Assembly (NCBI GenBank): GCA_945896935.1 | Contig: CAMDER010000027.1 | Coordinates: 1 to 13,984 of the forward strand | DNA length: 13,984 bases | Reading direction: 5' to 3' | Source: Bifidobacterium breve | Lineage (GTDB): Bacteria > Actinomycetota > Acidimicrobiia > Acidimicrobiales > Ilumatobacteraceae | In this document: piece after piece, positions 6,358 through 13,002 of the stretch | How positions within the stretch are numbered: the first letter of the stretch is position 1 | Layout of the letters: each line of letters opens with the position of its first letter | Made by a program: the position numbers and the translations under genes | Notes under the pieces: model-generated | Seen by the model: only the letters and a program-made list of their open reading frames with translations | What the model was told of the DNA's origin: nothing | Databases searched by the model: none

Positions 6358-6363
6358 AAACTA
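6358..6363 (-). promoter_or_regulatory. Candidate -10 of the GNAT promoter (leaderless)
   Basis: TAGTTT on the minus strand ends 6 bases before the GTG at 6351. It shares the 41-base divergent gap with the msrA promoter. No -35 is recognised. Confidence 0.5.
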
Positions 6364-6380
6364 GTTGGCGTCGAGGGGCG

Positions 6381-6386
6381 TAATAT
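6381..6386 (+). promoter_or_regulatory. Candidate -10 of the msrA promoter (leaderless)
   Basis: TAATAT, close to the TATAAT consensus, ends 6 bases before the msrA ATG at 6393. There is no purine-rich ribosome site between them. It is one of the better -10 matches in the window; no convincing -35 is seen. Confidence 0.6.
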
Positions 6387-6392
6387 CTCTTC

Positions 6393-7043
6393 ATGTTGTT
6401 TGCCAAGAAGAACACCGCAATGGTTGCTCCCGAAAATGCCTTGCCCGGTCGCACTGACCAGACCATGCCGATTCCCGAGAAGCACTTCGTACTCGATGCA
6501 CCGTTAACTGGTCCCTGGCCACAAGGTACCGAAACAGCCGTGTTCGGTATGGGCTGTTTCTGGGGTGCCGAGCGATTGTTCTGGCAACTACCTGGTGTCT
6601 ATTCAACTGCTGTCGGATATGCCGGCGGATACACCCCGAACTGCACCTACGAAGAGAACTGCAGTGGTTTGACCGGACATGCTGAAGTACTTTTTGTGAT
6701 CTTTGATCCCAAAGTGATGACATATGAATCACTCCTGAAAGTCTTCTGGGAAAATCACGATCCCACTCAAGGTATGCGTCAGGGCAATGACATGGGTTCG
6801 CAATATCGCAGTGCGATTTACACAACCAACGAAGCCCAGATGACTGCCGCTCGTTCGTCGCACGATTTATTTCAAGAGAAGCTCAATGCCTCGGGTTATG
6901 GCGCAATCACAACTGAGATCGCTCCGATGGGCGAGTGGTATTACGGCGAGCCATATCACCAGCAATACTTAGCGAAGAATCCAAACGGCTACTGCGGTAT
7001 TGGCGGAACCGGCGTGTCGTGTCCGATTGGTACTGGCGTCTAG
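6393..7043 (+). CDS. msrA: Peptide-methionine (S)-S-oxide reductase
   Basis: A 216-residue enzyme that reduces methionine S-sulfoxide in proteins and free methionine, protecting against oxidative damage. The catalytic motif GCFWGAER puts the nucleophile at C55; GYAGGYTPNCTYEENCSGLTGHAE (75-98) and FWENHDPTQGMRQGNDMGSQYRSAIY (120-145) are standard MsrA substrate-pocket sequence. The tail NGYCGIGGTGVSCP carries C201 and C210, suitable as resolving cysteines recycled by thioredoxin. The first 50 or so residues are the N-terminal extension seen in E. coli-like and actinobacterial forms. It is divergent from the GNAT gene and ends 5 bases from the convergent glycan-cluster GNAT-like gene, with no terminator visible. 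Confidence 0.96.
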   Translation: MLFAKKNTAMVAPENALPGRTDQTMPIPEKHFVLDAPLTGPWPQGTETAVFGMGCFWGAERLFWQLPGVYSTAVGYAGGYTPNCTYEENCSGLTGHAEVLFVIFDPKVMTYESLLKVFWENHDPTQGMRQGNDMGSQYRSAIYTTNEAQMTAARSSHDLFQEKLNASGYGAITTEIAPMGEWYYGEPYHQQYLAKNPNGYCGIGGTGVSCPIGTGV

Positions 7044-7048
7044 AGAAA

Positions 7049-7717
7049 CTAGGCCGCTGAGTTGATTTCAACCGGTGTGGCTCGTCGCACTACGCGAAGC
7101 CGTTCAATGGATTCGCCAGTAAGCCATGACAGTGTGCGGTTGTGCGAACGTTGAATGATCTGACCACCAAGTCGTTCAAGACTTGCCGATCGACGACCTG
7201 ATTTTGAATTGATATCGGCATACCAACCAGCGAATCCAAGAATTGCTGCTTGGTCATCAACGAAACGCAAACTTTGTAAACCACCTGCGCCAAACCGAGC
7301 GTGACTGCGCATATTGACATGTGCGTGCATGTCGAAATTTTCTGGAAGTTCCTGGCGAGTAAGTTTTGCTCCATCGGCTACTCGACGCCAATAAAGACCC
7401 CATGTTCCGCCGCGTAATAATCCGATAGGAGCGACGGAAATACTTTTCATCATTAATCGGATTGTTTGCTTGTACATCCAGCGATTGAAATTCTTTTCGT
7501 CGGCGCAAATCAACACATATCCAACAATTTGTCCATCGTCGGTAACTAGAGAACGACAGAGTTCACGAGCGTTTTCGAGATACCAACCCAAACTCACATG
7601 AGCAAAATCATCTTGAAACCGAATCTTGAAGTTCAGTGGCTGACCCATCACGATGGTCTCCATAAAAATATTCTTGATTTCGTCGTCGTCTCCCGGAAGT
7701 AGTGGGCGTAACTTCAT
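7049..7717 (-). CDS. GNAT-like protein at the end of the glycan operon
   Basis: A 222-residue protein that I recognise only loosely. The N-terminus (KLRPLLPGDDDEIKNIF) and the IVGYVLICADEKN strand (64-76) look like the first half of a GNAT domain. The second half has a HAHVNMRSHARFGAGGLQSLRFVDDQAAILGF stretch (131-162), where the acetyl-CoA loop would fall, then SASLERLGGQIIQRS (177-191), resembling the usual late GNAT helix and strand. The loop is not a clean Q/R-x-x-G-x-G/A. Its start overlaps the upstream GT4 stop by ATGA, so it is the last of seven co-oriented overlapping genes; acylation of a sugar or lipid carrier is a reasonable guess. The call as a gene is firm; the function is tentative. 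Confidence 0.75.
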   Translation of the reverse strand: MKLRPLLPGDDDEIKNIFMETIVMGQPLNFKIRFQDDFAHVSLGWYLENARELCRSLVTDDGQIVGYVLICADEKNFNRWMYKQTIRLMMKSISVAPIGLLRGGTWGLYWRRVADGAKLTRQELPENFDMHAHVNMRSHARFGAGGLQSLRFVDDQAAILGFAGWYADINSKSGRRSASLERLGGQIIQRSHNRTLSWLTGESIERLRVVRRATPVEINSAA

Positions 7718-8877
7718 GCAACTTGTCCAAATTCAAAGACGTTGTGAGAGATTTTTTCATGCTGCGCAGTGTCAAGATTTTTATAGTTTTGTAACAACGT
7801 ATTGGCGGTTTTTTCCCACGTGAACTGACGTGCCCGCGCCTGGCAAATATCGTGTACTTCTTTTCGATCGTGTAGGAGCATTGATTCGATTGCATCAGCG
7901 ATGCAGATCGGAGTCAGCGAGGTGGATACTCCACATTCAGTTGTGAGTATCTCGCGAGACGCTCCAGATTTTGCGACGATTGCTGGTGTTCCTGCAGCAA
8001 GCGACTCCAAAGTTGAAAGGCTAAAGGTCTCACGGTCTCCTAAATTTAAAGTGCAAAATGACAGGCGCAGAATTGAGGCAATAAATTCGCGGTCGGCGAT
8101 GTGCCCCAAGAATGTGATGGGTAGACCCAACGATTGTTCAACCAGTTTTTGCCTGAGTGGGCCATCTCCTATAACAACTAGCTGGATATCTCCGCGTTGT
8201 TCAGAAATCTTTCGCATCGCTTCAATAGCCAAGAAAGGGTTCTTTTCGGGCGAGAGTCGGCCGACGAGAGCAACTGTGTGACGACGACCATGAAATTGAT
8301 GAGTGAGATTTCGTATCTCTTGGTTTGATCCAAATTGGGTGTGATCGACCCCGAGTGAAATTTGAATGGGCTTGATTCCAATTCGTTGTAACTCAAGAGC
8401 AGCGAAATGTGAAGCGCACAGAAAATGTTGTGTTCCACGGGCGATGCGCTTGTGATGGTTGTCGGCAAGTCGATTTGCTAACCACGAATTCTTCAAATGA
8501 CCGGTGAGTAGTTGCGAAAGAGATTCATGTGAGAAAACAAAACTCTGAGCACCAATTTTTTGGGCAAAATCGCCCAACCACCACAACGTGGTCTGATCAT
8601 GGTTCTCGATGATGTCGGGAACGATTTGTATGAGAATTTTTTTTAATTGCCGACGTCGCCAGATCAGGCGATATCCGCCCCAACCGGGAACCTTCGGTGC
8701 TTTTAATTGGATTCGTCGAACCCCAGATTCATCCGTGTCATCAGAAAACTGATCACTCGGGGTGATAACCACGACCTGATGACCAAGTGCTCGATACTCA
8801 TTGCGGAGTTCGGTCATTGTTTGGGAAATGCCACCCGAAGTTTGATGAACCAAATTTGCAATTTGAACAATTAGCAC
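7714..8877 (-). CDS. GT4 glycosyltransferase
   Basis: A 387-residue retaining GT-B glycosyltransferase. The N-terminal LIVQIANLVHQTSGGISQTM (2-21) with its glycine-rich loop, and VVVITP at 35-40, are typical of the acceptor domain. The C-terminal donor domain shows SLGVDHTQF (174-182), VGRLSPEKNP (205-214), VVIGDGPLR (234-242) and the EX7E motif ETFSLSTLE (E283, E291). I place the start at GTG 8877, which overlaps the upstream gene by 7 bases and gives a standard N-terminus; the longer frame up to 8955 lies wholly in the upstream gene and adds nonsense residues. Donor sugar is unknown. No membrane segment is seen, so it probably works at the inner face of the membrane on a lipid-linked acceptor. 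Confidence 0.92.
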   Translation of the reverse strand: MLIVQIANLVHQTSGGISQTMTELRNEYRALGHQVVVITPSDQFSDDTDESGVRRIQLKAPKVPGWGGYRLIWRRRQLKKILIQIVPDIIENHDQTTLWWLGDFAQKIGAQSFVFSHESLSQLLTGHLKNSWLANRLADNHHKRIARGTQHFLCASHFAALELQRIGIKPIQISLGVDHTQFGSNQEIRNLTHQFHGRRHTVALVGRLSPEKNPFLAIEAMRKISEQRGDIQLVVIGDGPLRQKLVEQSLGLPITFLGHIADREFIASILRLSFCTLNLGDRETFSLSTLESLAAGTPAIVAKSGASREILTTECGVSTSLTPICIADAIESMLLHDRKEVHDICQARARQFTWEKTANTLLQNYKNLDTAQHEKISHNVFEFGQVA

Positions 8878-9641
8878 GCTTGTAAAACCTTTGGCGCGAT
8901 GAGTTCTTGATATGTGTAGCTCTCGTATCCAAAATCTAAGAGTCGACGGACGCACCGTTCACTGACATCCATCAACTTCTTATCTGCGACATCACCAGGG
9001 TGCAGAGCAAGTCGTAGTGAGTTCGGAAAGAGAAGCCGTGAGCTGGTTCCAATTCGCCACCAAAGCGCACCAGCAAAACTTAAGGTGCTGTTCGGTCGGT
9101 GTGACCAAGCAGGGATGGTGTGAGATTGTCCTGCCGCAAGATGTAGAAAGCGGGTTCGGGTGGTGAGATATGCGAAGCCCAATTCTTTAGCAGCTTGAAT
9201 TGTGCCCTCGGATGCCAGCCAGCCAGGAGGCACAAATCCTGTTGGAGCGAAGTCGTAGTTGGTCAATTGCTGGAGTCCGAGTTCCATACGGCGAATCGCT
9301 TCTGAATATCTCAGCGAATGGAATTCATTACATCCACGGGTCAGAACTGCGGATTGAACCCGCGACCACGAAGGAGCCGACAACTTTTCGTGGGTATATC
9401 CGTGTTGAACGATTTCATGGCCTCGTGCTTCACACTCGTGGAGCCAGTCAATGAATTTGGGTGAATCAGAAAGTGATGCGCCATTCCATCGCCCAGGTAC
9501 AACAAGCAACGAACAATTTACGCCAAATTGCTCCATGCGACGGACTGCTCGTTTGCTCACCTGAAAGGTCGAGGGGGCGACATCATGTACGGAAATAACT
9601 AAGGTTTGACGATGAGAAATCGGAGAGTTGAGCACGGTCAC
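8871..9641 (-). CDS. DUF2334 / polysaccharide deacetylase-like protein
   Basis: A 256-residue protein with the NodB-like deacetylase layout of the DUF2334 branch. Motif 1 is SVHDV (17-21), with one Asp following His rather than the usual Asp pair. Motif 2 is EIVQHGYTHE (76-85), with H80 and H84 as likely metal ligands. Motif 3 is GFVPPGWL (135-142) and a late motif is LALHPGDV (211-218). It may remove acetyl or similar groups from a sugar of the glycan built by its neighbours; the reaction is inferred. No signal peptide or membrane segment is evident, so the site of action is probably cytoplasmic. GTG start at 9641 shares one base with the upstream stop (TAGTG). It sits between two GT4 genes. 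Confidence 0.88.
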   Translation of the reverse strand: MTVLNSPISHRQTLVISVHDVAPSTFQVSKRAVRRMEQFGVNCSLLVVPGRWNGASLSDSPKFIDWLHECEARGHEIVQHGYTHEKLSAPSWSRVQSAVLTRGCNEFHSLRYSEAIRRMELGLQQLTNYDFAPTGFVPPGWLASEGTIQAAKELGFAYLTTRTRFLHLAAGQSHTIPAWSHRPNSTLSFAGALWWRIGTSSRLLFPNSLRLALHPGDVADKKLMDVSERCVRRLLDFGYESYTYQELIAPKVLQAC

Positions 9642-10762
9642 TAAGCGGTCCGTCGCAATTGTGGGAAGGTCCCGATGACGGCTTGATAATGATGAATGAG
9701 GTCATTCATTACTGACGACCAAGTGCGCCCGACCACCGATGTACGACCGTGCGATGCCAACAGTCGACGAAGCAAAACATCTTCATGAAGTTGCTGTACC
9801 GCACCAGCCAAACTTTCAGGATGTTCAGGACTCCACAACAAGCCATTTTGACGGTGTTGAATGATGTCGAGTGGACCACCTGCAGCGGGCCCGACAACTG
9901 GCACTCCACTCGCCAACGCCTCTTGAATAGTTTGACAAAAGGTTTCGTTGAGTCCGGTGTGTACAAACACATCCAAAGTGGCAAAGGCTTGAGCCAGTTC
10001 TTCGCCGCGTAAGACTCCAGTGAAGGTGGCGTCTGGCATTGACTTTTCTAGTGTTGATCGCAGCGGTCCATCTCCGACAATGACCAATTTGATTCCAGGG
10101 CGTCCACTCAAAACCTGTAATCGTTCAACTTCTTTTTCACGGGCCAATCGTCCGACATAACCAACGACTGTTTGCCCTTGGGGAGCCCACTGGTGATGAA
10201 GGTCAGCGTCTCTCTTGGAAGGATGGAACCTATCGGCATCGACTCCGCGGGGCCAAATGGCAACTTCTTGAAGACCATTTTCGCGTAATTGCCAACTTGT
10301 AATCGTTGAAGGAGCCAATGTGAGGTCCGCCGAAGAATGAGCCGTTCGGATAGCCCCCCAAATGGGCTTTGCGAATTTCCCGAGGTGATAACGGCGGGCG
10401 AACCCAGCGATGTCAGTTTGGAAAATAGCGACGACGGGGATTCCCATGCGGCGCGCCGAGCGACCTGCGGTTCCACCTAACACAAGAGGCGCAGCAAGGT
10501 GAACGACATCGGGCTTAAATGATTTCAGGGTTCGGTAGACCGTGGTGCCACTGAAACCAACTCGTACGTCATCGTAAAAAGGCATTGAGCAGGCCGCCAC
10601 GCGAACAACTGGGGTGGAGTTATATGAATCGTCACCCGGACCAGGAGCGATGATGATCGCTTGGTGGCCATTGCGATGTAAGTAGTCGGCAAGTTGGCAA
10701 ACAGAGTTGGTCACTCCATTTACTGAAGGCAGAAATGATTCAGCGACAATCGCTACTCTCAC
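9641..10762 (-). CDS. GT4 glycosyltransferase, MgtA/PimB-like (probable mannosyltransferase)
   Basis: A 373-residue GT-B enzyme. RVAIVAESFLPSVNGVTNSV (2-21) with GHQAIIIAPG (32-41) is the hallmark N-terminus of GDP-mannose-dependent alpha-mannosyltransferases such as actinobacterial MgtA and PimB. The donor domain shows PRGVDADRFHP (171-181), VGYVGRLAREKEVERL (200-215), VIVGDGPLRSTLE (227-239), TFTGVLRGEEL (246-256) and the EX7E pair E273/E281 in ETFCQTIQE. The start at GTG 10762 gives the family N-terminus; the open frame continues to a TTG at 10822 but adds 20 unrelated residues. It overlaps the flippase end by 23 bases. A TACATT hexamer 7 bases before the GTG could be an internal leaderless promoter. 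Mannose as donor is inferred from family resemblance. Confidence 0.9.
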   Translation of the reverse strand: MRVAIVAESFLPSVNGVTNSVCQLADYLHRNGHQAIIIAPGPGDDSYNSTPVVRVAACSMPFYDDVRVGFSGTTVYRTLKSFKPDVVHLAAPLVLGGTAGRSARRMGIPVVAIFQTDIAGFARRYHLGKFAKPIWGAIRTAHSSADLTLAPSTITSWQLRENGLQEVAIWPRGVDADRFHPSKRDADLHHQWAPQGQTVVGYVGRLAREKEVERLQVLSGRPGIKLVIVGDGPLRSTLEKSMPDATFTGVLRGEELAQAFATLDVFVHTGLNETFCQTIQEALASGVPVVGPAAGGPLDIIQHRQNGLLWSPEHPESLAGAVQQLHEDVLLRRLLASHGRTSVVGRTWSSVMNDLIHHYQAVIGTFPQLRRTA

Positions 10763-12227
10763 GAGTAGAAATGTACGAAACTGGGGTAAACAAACGTCGC
10801 ACTTGTGGTTTCGAACAAGCAAATATCAAGCAGACAACCGAGGTTTTAAAGATCAGAGATTCGACATTGGTGAGGTCGAATAATGCTTCAATGAATACAC
10901 AGATCGTCACGCACAAGAGACCGATTGCTATTTGTTGGGTCCATTCTTTCCAAGGAAAGACTTGTTTTATGGACGATTCCAACACCACAGCGACCTGCCT
11001 TAATACCCAGAGCCAAGCGACAACATTCGCTATCAACGTACCGATGGCAGCACCAATAGGCCCAAAAATAAGGATCAAGACACTCGCGGCGACTGCATTG
11101 GCAACGAGCAGGACCAGTGAGGCAATCAGTAATTCTCGAGTTCGACCAGCAGCCCGGAGAACAACGCCGTATTCGGCGACACGATGCAACAAAATCACTG
11201 TGAAGATCACCAAGATGGGTGCACCCGATCGATATTGACGTCCAAACATCAATTCAATAATTTCGGGGCTACAGATGATGAGTATGGCCACGGCGGGCAC
11301 GAGGACATATGTCAGGCGGATTGATTGTTCAATCCAAACCTTGAGAGCAGTTGGGTGCTCTCCTCGAGCGAGGTGATGAACGAGAGAAACGGCGATTGCA
11401 GCGCCGCCTGCAACTGGGAGAATGTTGATGATGGGCAACTCTTGCGCGGCAATTGCGTACTCACCGAGCCTTGCGGGGTAGAGCGCCGCTACGAGCCATT
11501 TATCGAGGCTGCGATTGAGAACTGAAACGATGATGGTCGCTCCGAGAGGAAGAGCAAACATGATCTGATCACGAATTCGCGGAATAGATAAAGATTCATC
11601 GACATCGTTTTGAGAATTGTTTTGCCTTGTTGCCCACAAAAGTGCAATCACCGCAGTCACCGAACGAATGACACCGGCGATGAGTAGACCAATACATGCT
11701 GCGCGCAGTCCTTTGTTTTGAACAAAGAGGCCGAAGACGGTGATCAAGGTGACGAGACCCATTGAGCCTTCCCAGATCGCTGAAAGTAGTGACCGCCCCA
11801 TAGCAACAAGTGCCATTGCGCAAATAGTGGATGGGAGTTCTACCGCAATCACTATTCCCATCAGAGCGACTAAGCCTGCGAGACCGTCCCATTGTTGAGT
11901 GAGTGCGCCAGATGAGAGGTAGAGAACTGCCGCGACCACCAGACCAGAGACAAGAAGAGCAGTCATACTTCGAAACACAACTCGTCGTTGACCGCGCGCA
12001 TTGAGATGCGAGATGAAGTATGGCATTCCGTGATGAAGTCCGAGGTTGGCCACGACCAACATCGCGAAATACACCGACATGAGATAGGCCATCTTCGACC
12101 AATCAGAGCCGCTCATCCACCGGGCTAGAAACGTCGCAACAAGAATCTGCGAAGCCGTATGCACACCTTGCCCAATGGTGATCCATGCTGTGCGACGAGT
12201 GACGGCCTTGGCGGATTCAATTTGCAT
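10740..12227 (-). CDS. Wzx-type oligosaccharide flippase (MOP superfamily)
   Basis: A 495-residue polytopic membrane protein with about 12-14 hydrophobic segments spread over its full length, for example near 13-35, 44-66, 86-106, 114-140, 150-170, 176-196, 220-240 and several more to 480. The N-terminus AVTRRTAWITIGQGVHTASQILVATFLAR and the LDKWLVAALYPARLGEYAIAAQ stretch after the mid-point are typical of polysaccharide-export MOP proteins, which flip undecaprenyl-linked oligosaccharides across the inner membrane. Substrate is unknown and presumably made by the neighbouring transferases. No Wzy polymerase is seen in the window. The ATG at 12227 overlaps the GT2 end by 11 bases, and its own end overlaps the MgtA-like gene by 23 bases. 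Confidence 0.92.
   Translation of the reverse strand: MQIESAKAVTRRTAWITIGQGVHTASQILVATFLARWMSGSDWSKMAYLMSVYFAMLVVANLGLHHGMPYFISHLNARGQRRVVFRSMTALLVSGLVVAAVLYLSSGALTQQWDGLAGLVALMGIVIAVELPSTICAMALVAMGRSLLSAIWEGSMGLVTLITVFGLFVQNKGLRAACIGLLIAGVIRSVTAVIALLWATRQNNSQNDVDESLSIPRIRDQIMFALPLGATIIVSVLNRSLDKWLVAALYPARLGEYAIAAQELPIINILPVAGGAAIAVSLVHHLARGEHPTALKVWIEQSIRLTYVLVPAVAILIICSPEIIELMFGRQYRSGAPILVIFTVILLHRVAEYGVVLRAAGRTRELLIASLVLLVANAVAASVLILIFGPIGAAIGTLIANVVAWLWVLRQVAVVLESSIKQVFPWKEWTQQIAIGLLCVTICVFIEALFDLTNVESLIFKTSVVCLIFACSKPQVRRLFTPVSYISTRESSDCR
10770..10775 (-). promoter_or_regulatory. Possible internal -10 before the MgtA-like gene
   Basis: TACATT on the minus strand ends 7 bases before the GTG at 10762, inside the end of the flippase gene. 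It fits the leaderless layout found elsewhere in the window, but several internal starts were examined, so one chance match is plausible. Confidence 0.25.
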
Positions 12228-13002
12228 GAATCAAGAGACCAAATGTGTCGGATTTGAATTCGTTGATTGCAGCCTGCTCTGTATCGGAAAGTTCAAATGC
12301 GTAGTGACTTGTGATTGGTTGATGCAGTGTTTTGAGGATTATCAGTGAGAGTAGTCCTCGTGGAGTTCTGCGGAGACGCTTCAAAAAATGGTCGAAATCC
12401 CAGGTGTTACTGCCGTGAAAACAACGAATAAATAGATGCGAATAATTCTGGTCCAAGACACATAGGCCACCTTGGTCCTTGACTTCGCGAATAAAAACCG
12501 AGTCCTCGCCTTTTCGCTGTGCGGGATATCTGGCGTCGGTTCGTCGATGAACAATGGTCCCTGGAGTTGCTAGGCCAGCATCAGCACGAAATGGATGGTT
12601 CACCAAATCGTCGGAGTCGATATGCATCAACGTCCATTTGAGTGCGCAGGCCGCTTTGTGACTCTGTGCAATCGCAGAAATCTGAATTGTGAGACGGTCG
12701 GGGTGATACCACTCATCATCATCCCACTGTGCGACAAATTCACCATGTGCACTGTCAAGTGCGAGATTTCGCAGTTCACCGAGAGTGTTATTTTCTGTCG
12801 TTTCAATATGCAATTCAGTAATTGAGACGTCAACGGGCAGTTCATGAGGTATGACATCAGAATAAGAAAGGTCACCATCATTGACAATGAGTAGCTCTCT
12901 AGGTATATAAGTTTGCGCAAGGAAACATTGAATCGCCCGTTGAGCCAAGTGTGGACGATCGCGAGTCACCATAACGCAAGTGACTAATTCGTTACGCGGC
13001 AT
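12217..13002 (-). CDS. GT2 family glycosyltransferase
   Basis: A 261-residue GT-A transferase. It opens with LVTCVMVTRDRPHLAQRAIQCFLAQTY (6-32), the usual first strand and helix; the ELLIVNDGD (36-44) nucleotide-binding Asp follows. The metal-binding DxD is AQWDDDEWYHPDRL (91-104, D94-D96). A GEDSVF (165-170) ED motif supplies the likely catalytic base. The YSHLFIRCFHGSNTWDFDHF stretch (187-206) recurs in GT2 proteins of this type. No membrane helix is seen, so it is a soluble or peripheral cytoplasmic enzyme. Donor and acceptor are unknown. It overlaps the upstream DXD transferase and the downstream flippase by 11 bases each, which implies coupled translation. Confidence 0.92.
   Translation of the reverse strand: MPRNELVTCVMVTRDRPHLAQRAIQCFLAQTYIPRELLIVNDGDLSYSDVIPHELPVDVSITELHIETTENNTLGELRNLALDSAHGEFVAQWDDDEWYHPDRLTIQISAIAQSHKAACALKWTLMHIDSDDLVNHPFRADAGLATPGTIVHRRTDARYPAQRKGEDSVFIREVKDQGGLCVLDQNYSHLFIRCFHGSNTWDFDHFLKRLRRTPRGLLSLIILKTLHQPITSHYAFELSDTEQAAINEFKSDTFGLLIHAN

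Noticed and set aside
6391..6825. 144-residue minus-strand frame opposite msrA
   Set aside because: Shadow of msrA; no family resemblance and it would cover the msrA promoter and catalytic region.
8636..8648. T-rich run as a terminator
   Set aside because: It lies inside the second GT4 gene, encodes Lys-rich sequence on the minus strand, and has no stable stem before it.
8878..8955. Longer N-terminus for the second GT4
   Set aside because: This stretch is the coding end of the DUF2334 gene in another frame; the GT4 fold begins at LIVQIANL right after the GTG at 8877.
10735..11238. 167-residue plus-strand frame opposite the flippase
   Set aside because: Antisense shadow of a clear membrane protein; composition and sequence show no domain, and no promoter or ribosome site is seen.
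11596..12102. 168-residue minus-strand frame inside the flippase
   Set aside because: An alternative frame of the flippase, rich in Arg, Ser and Cys, with no recognisable motif.
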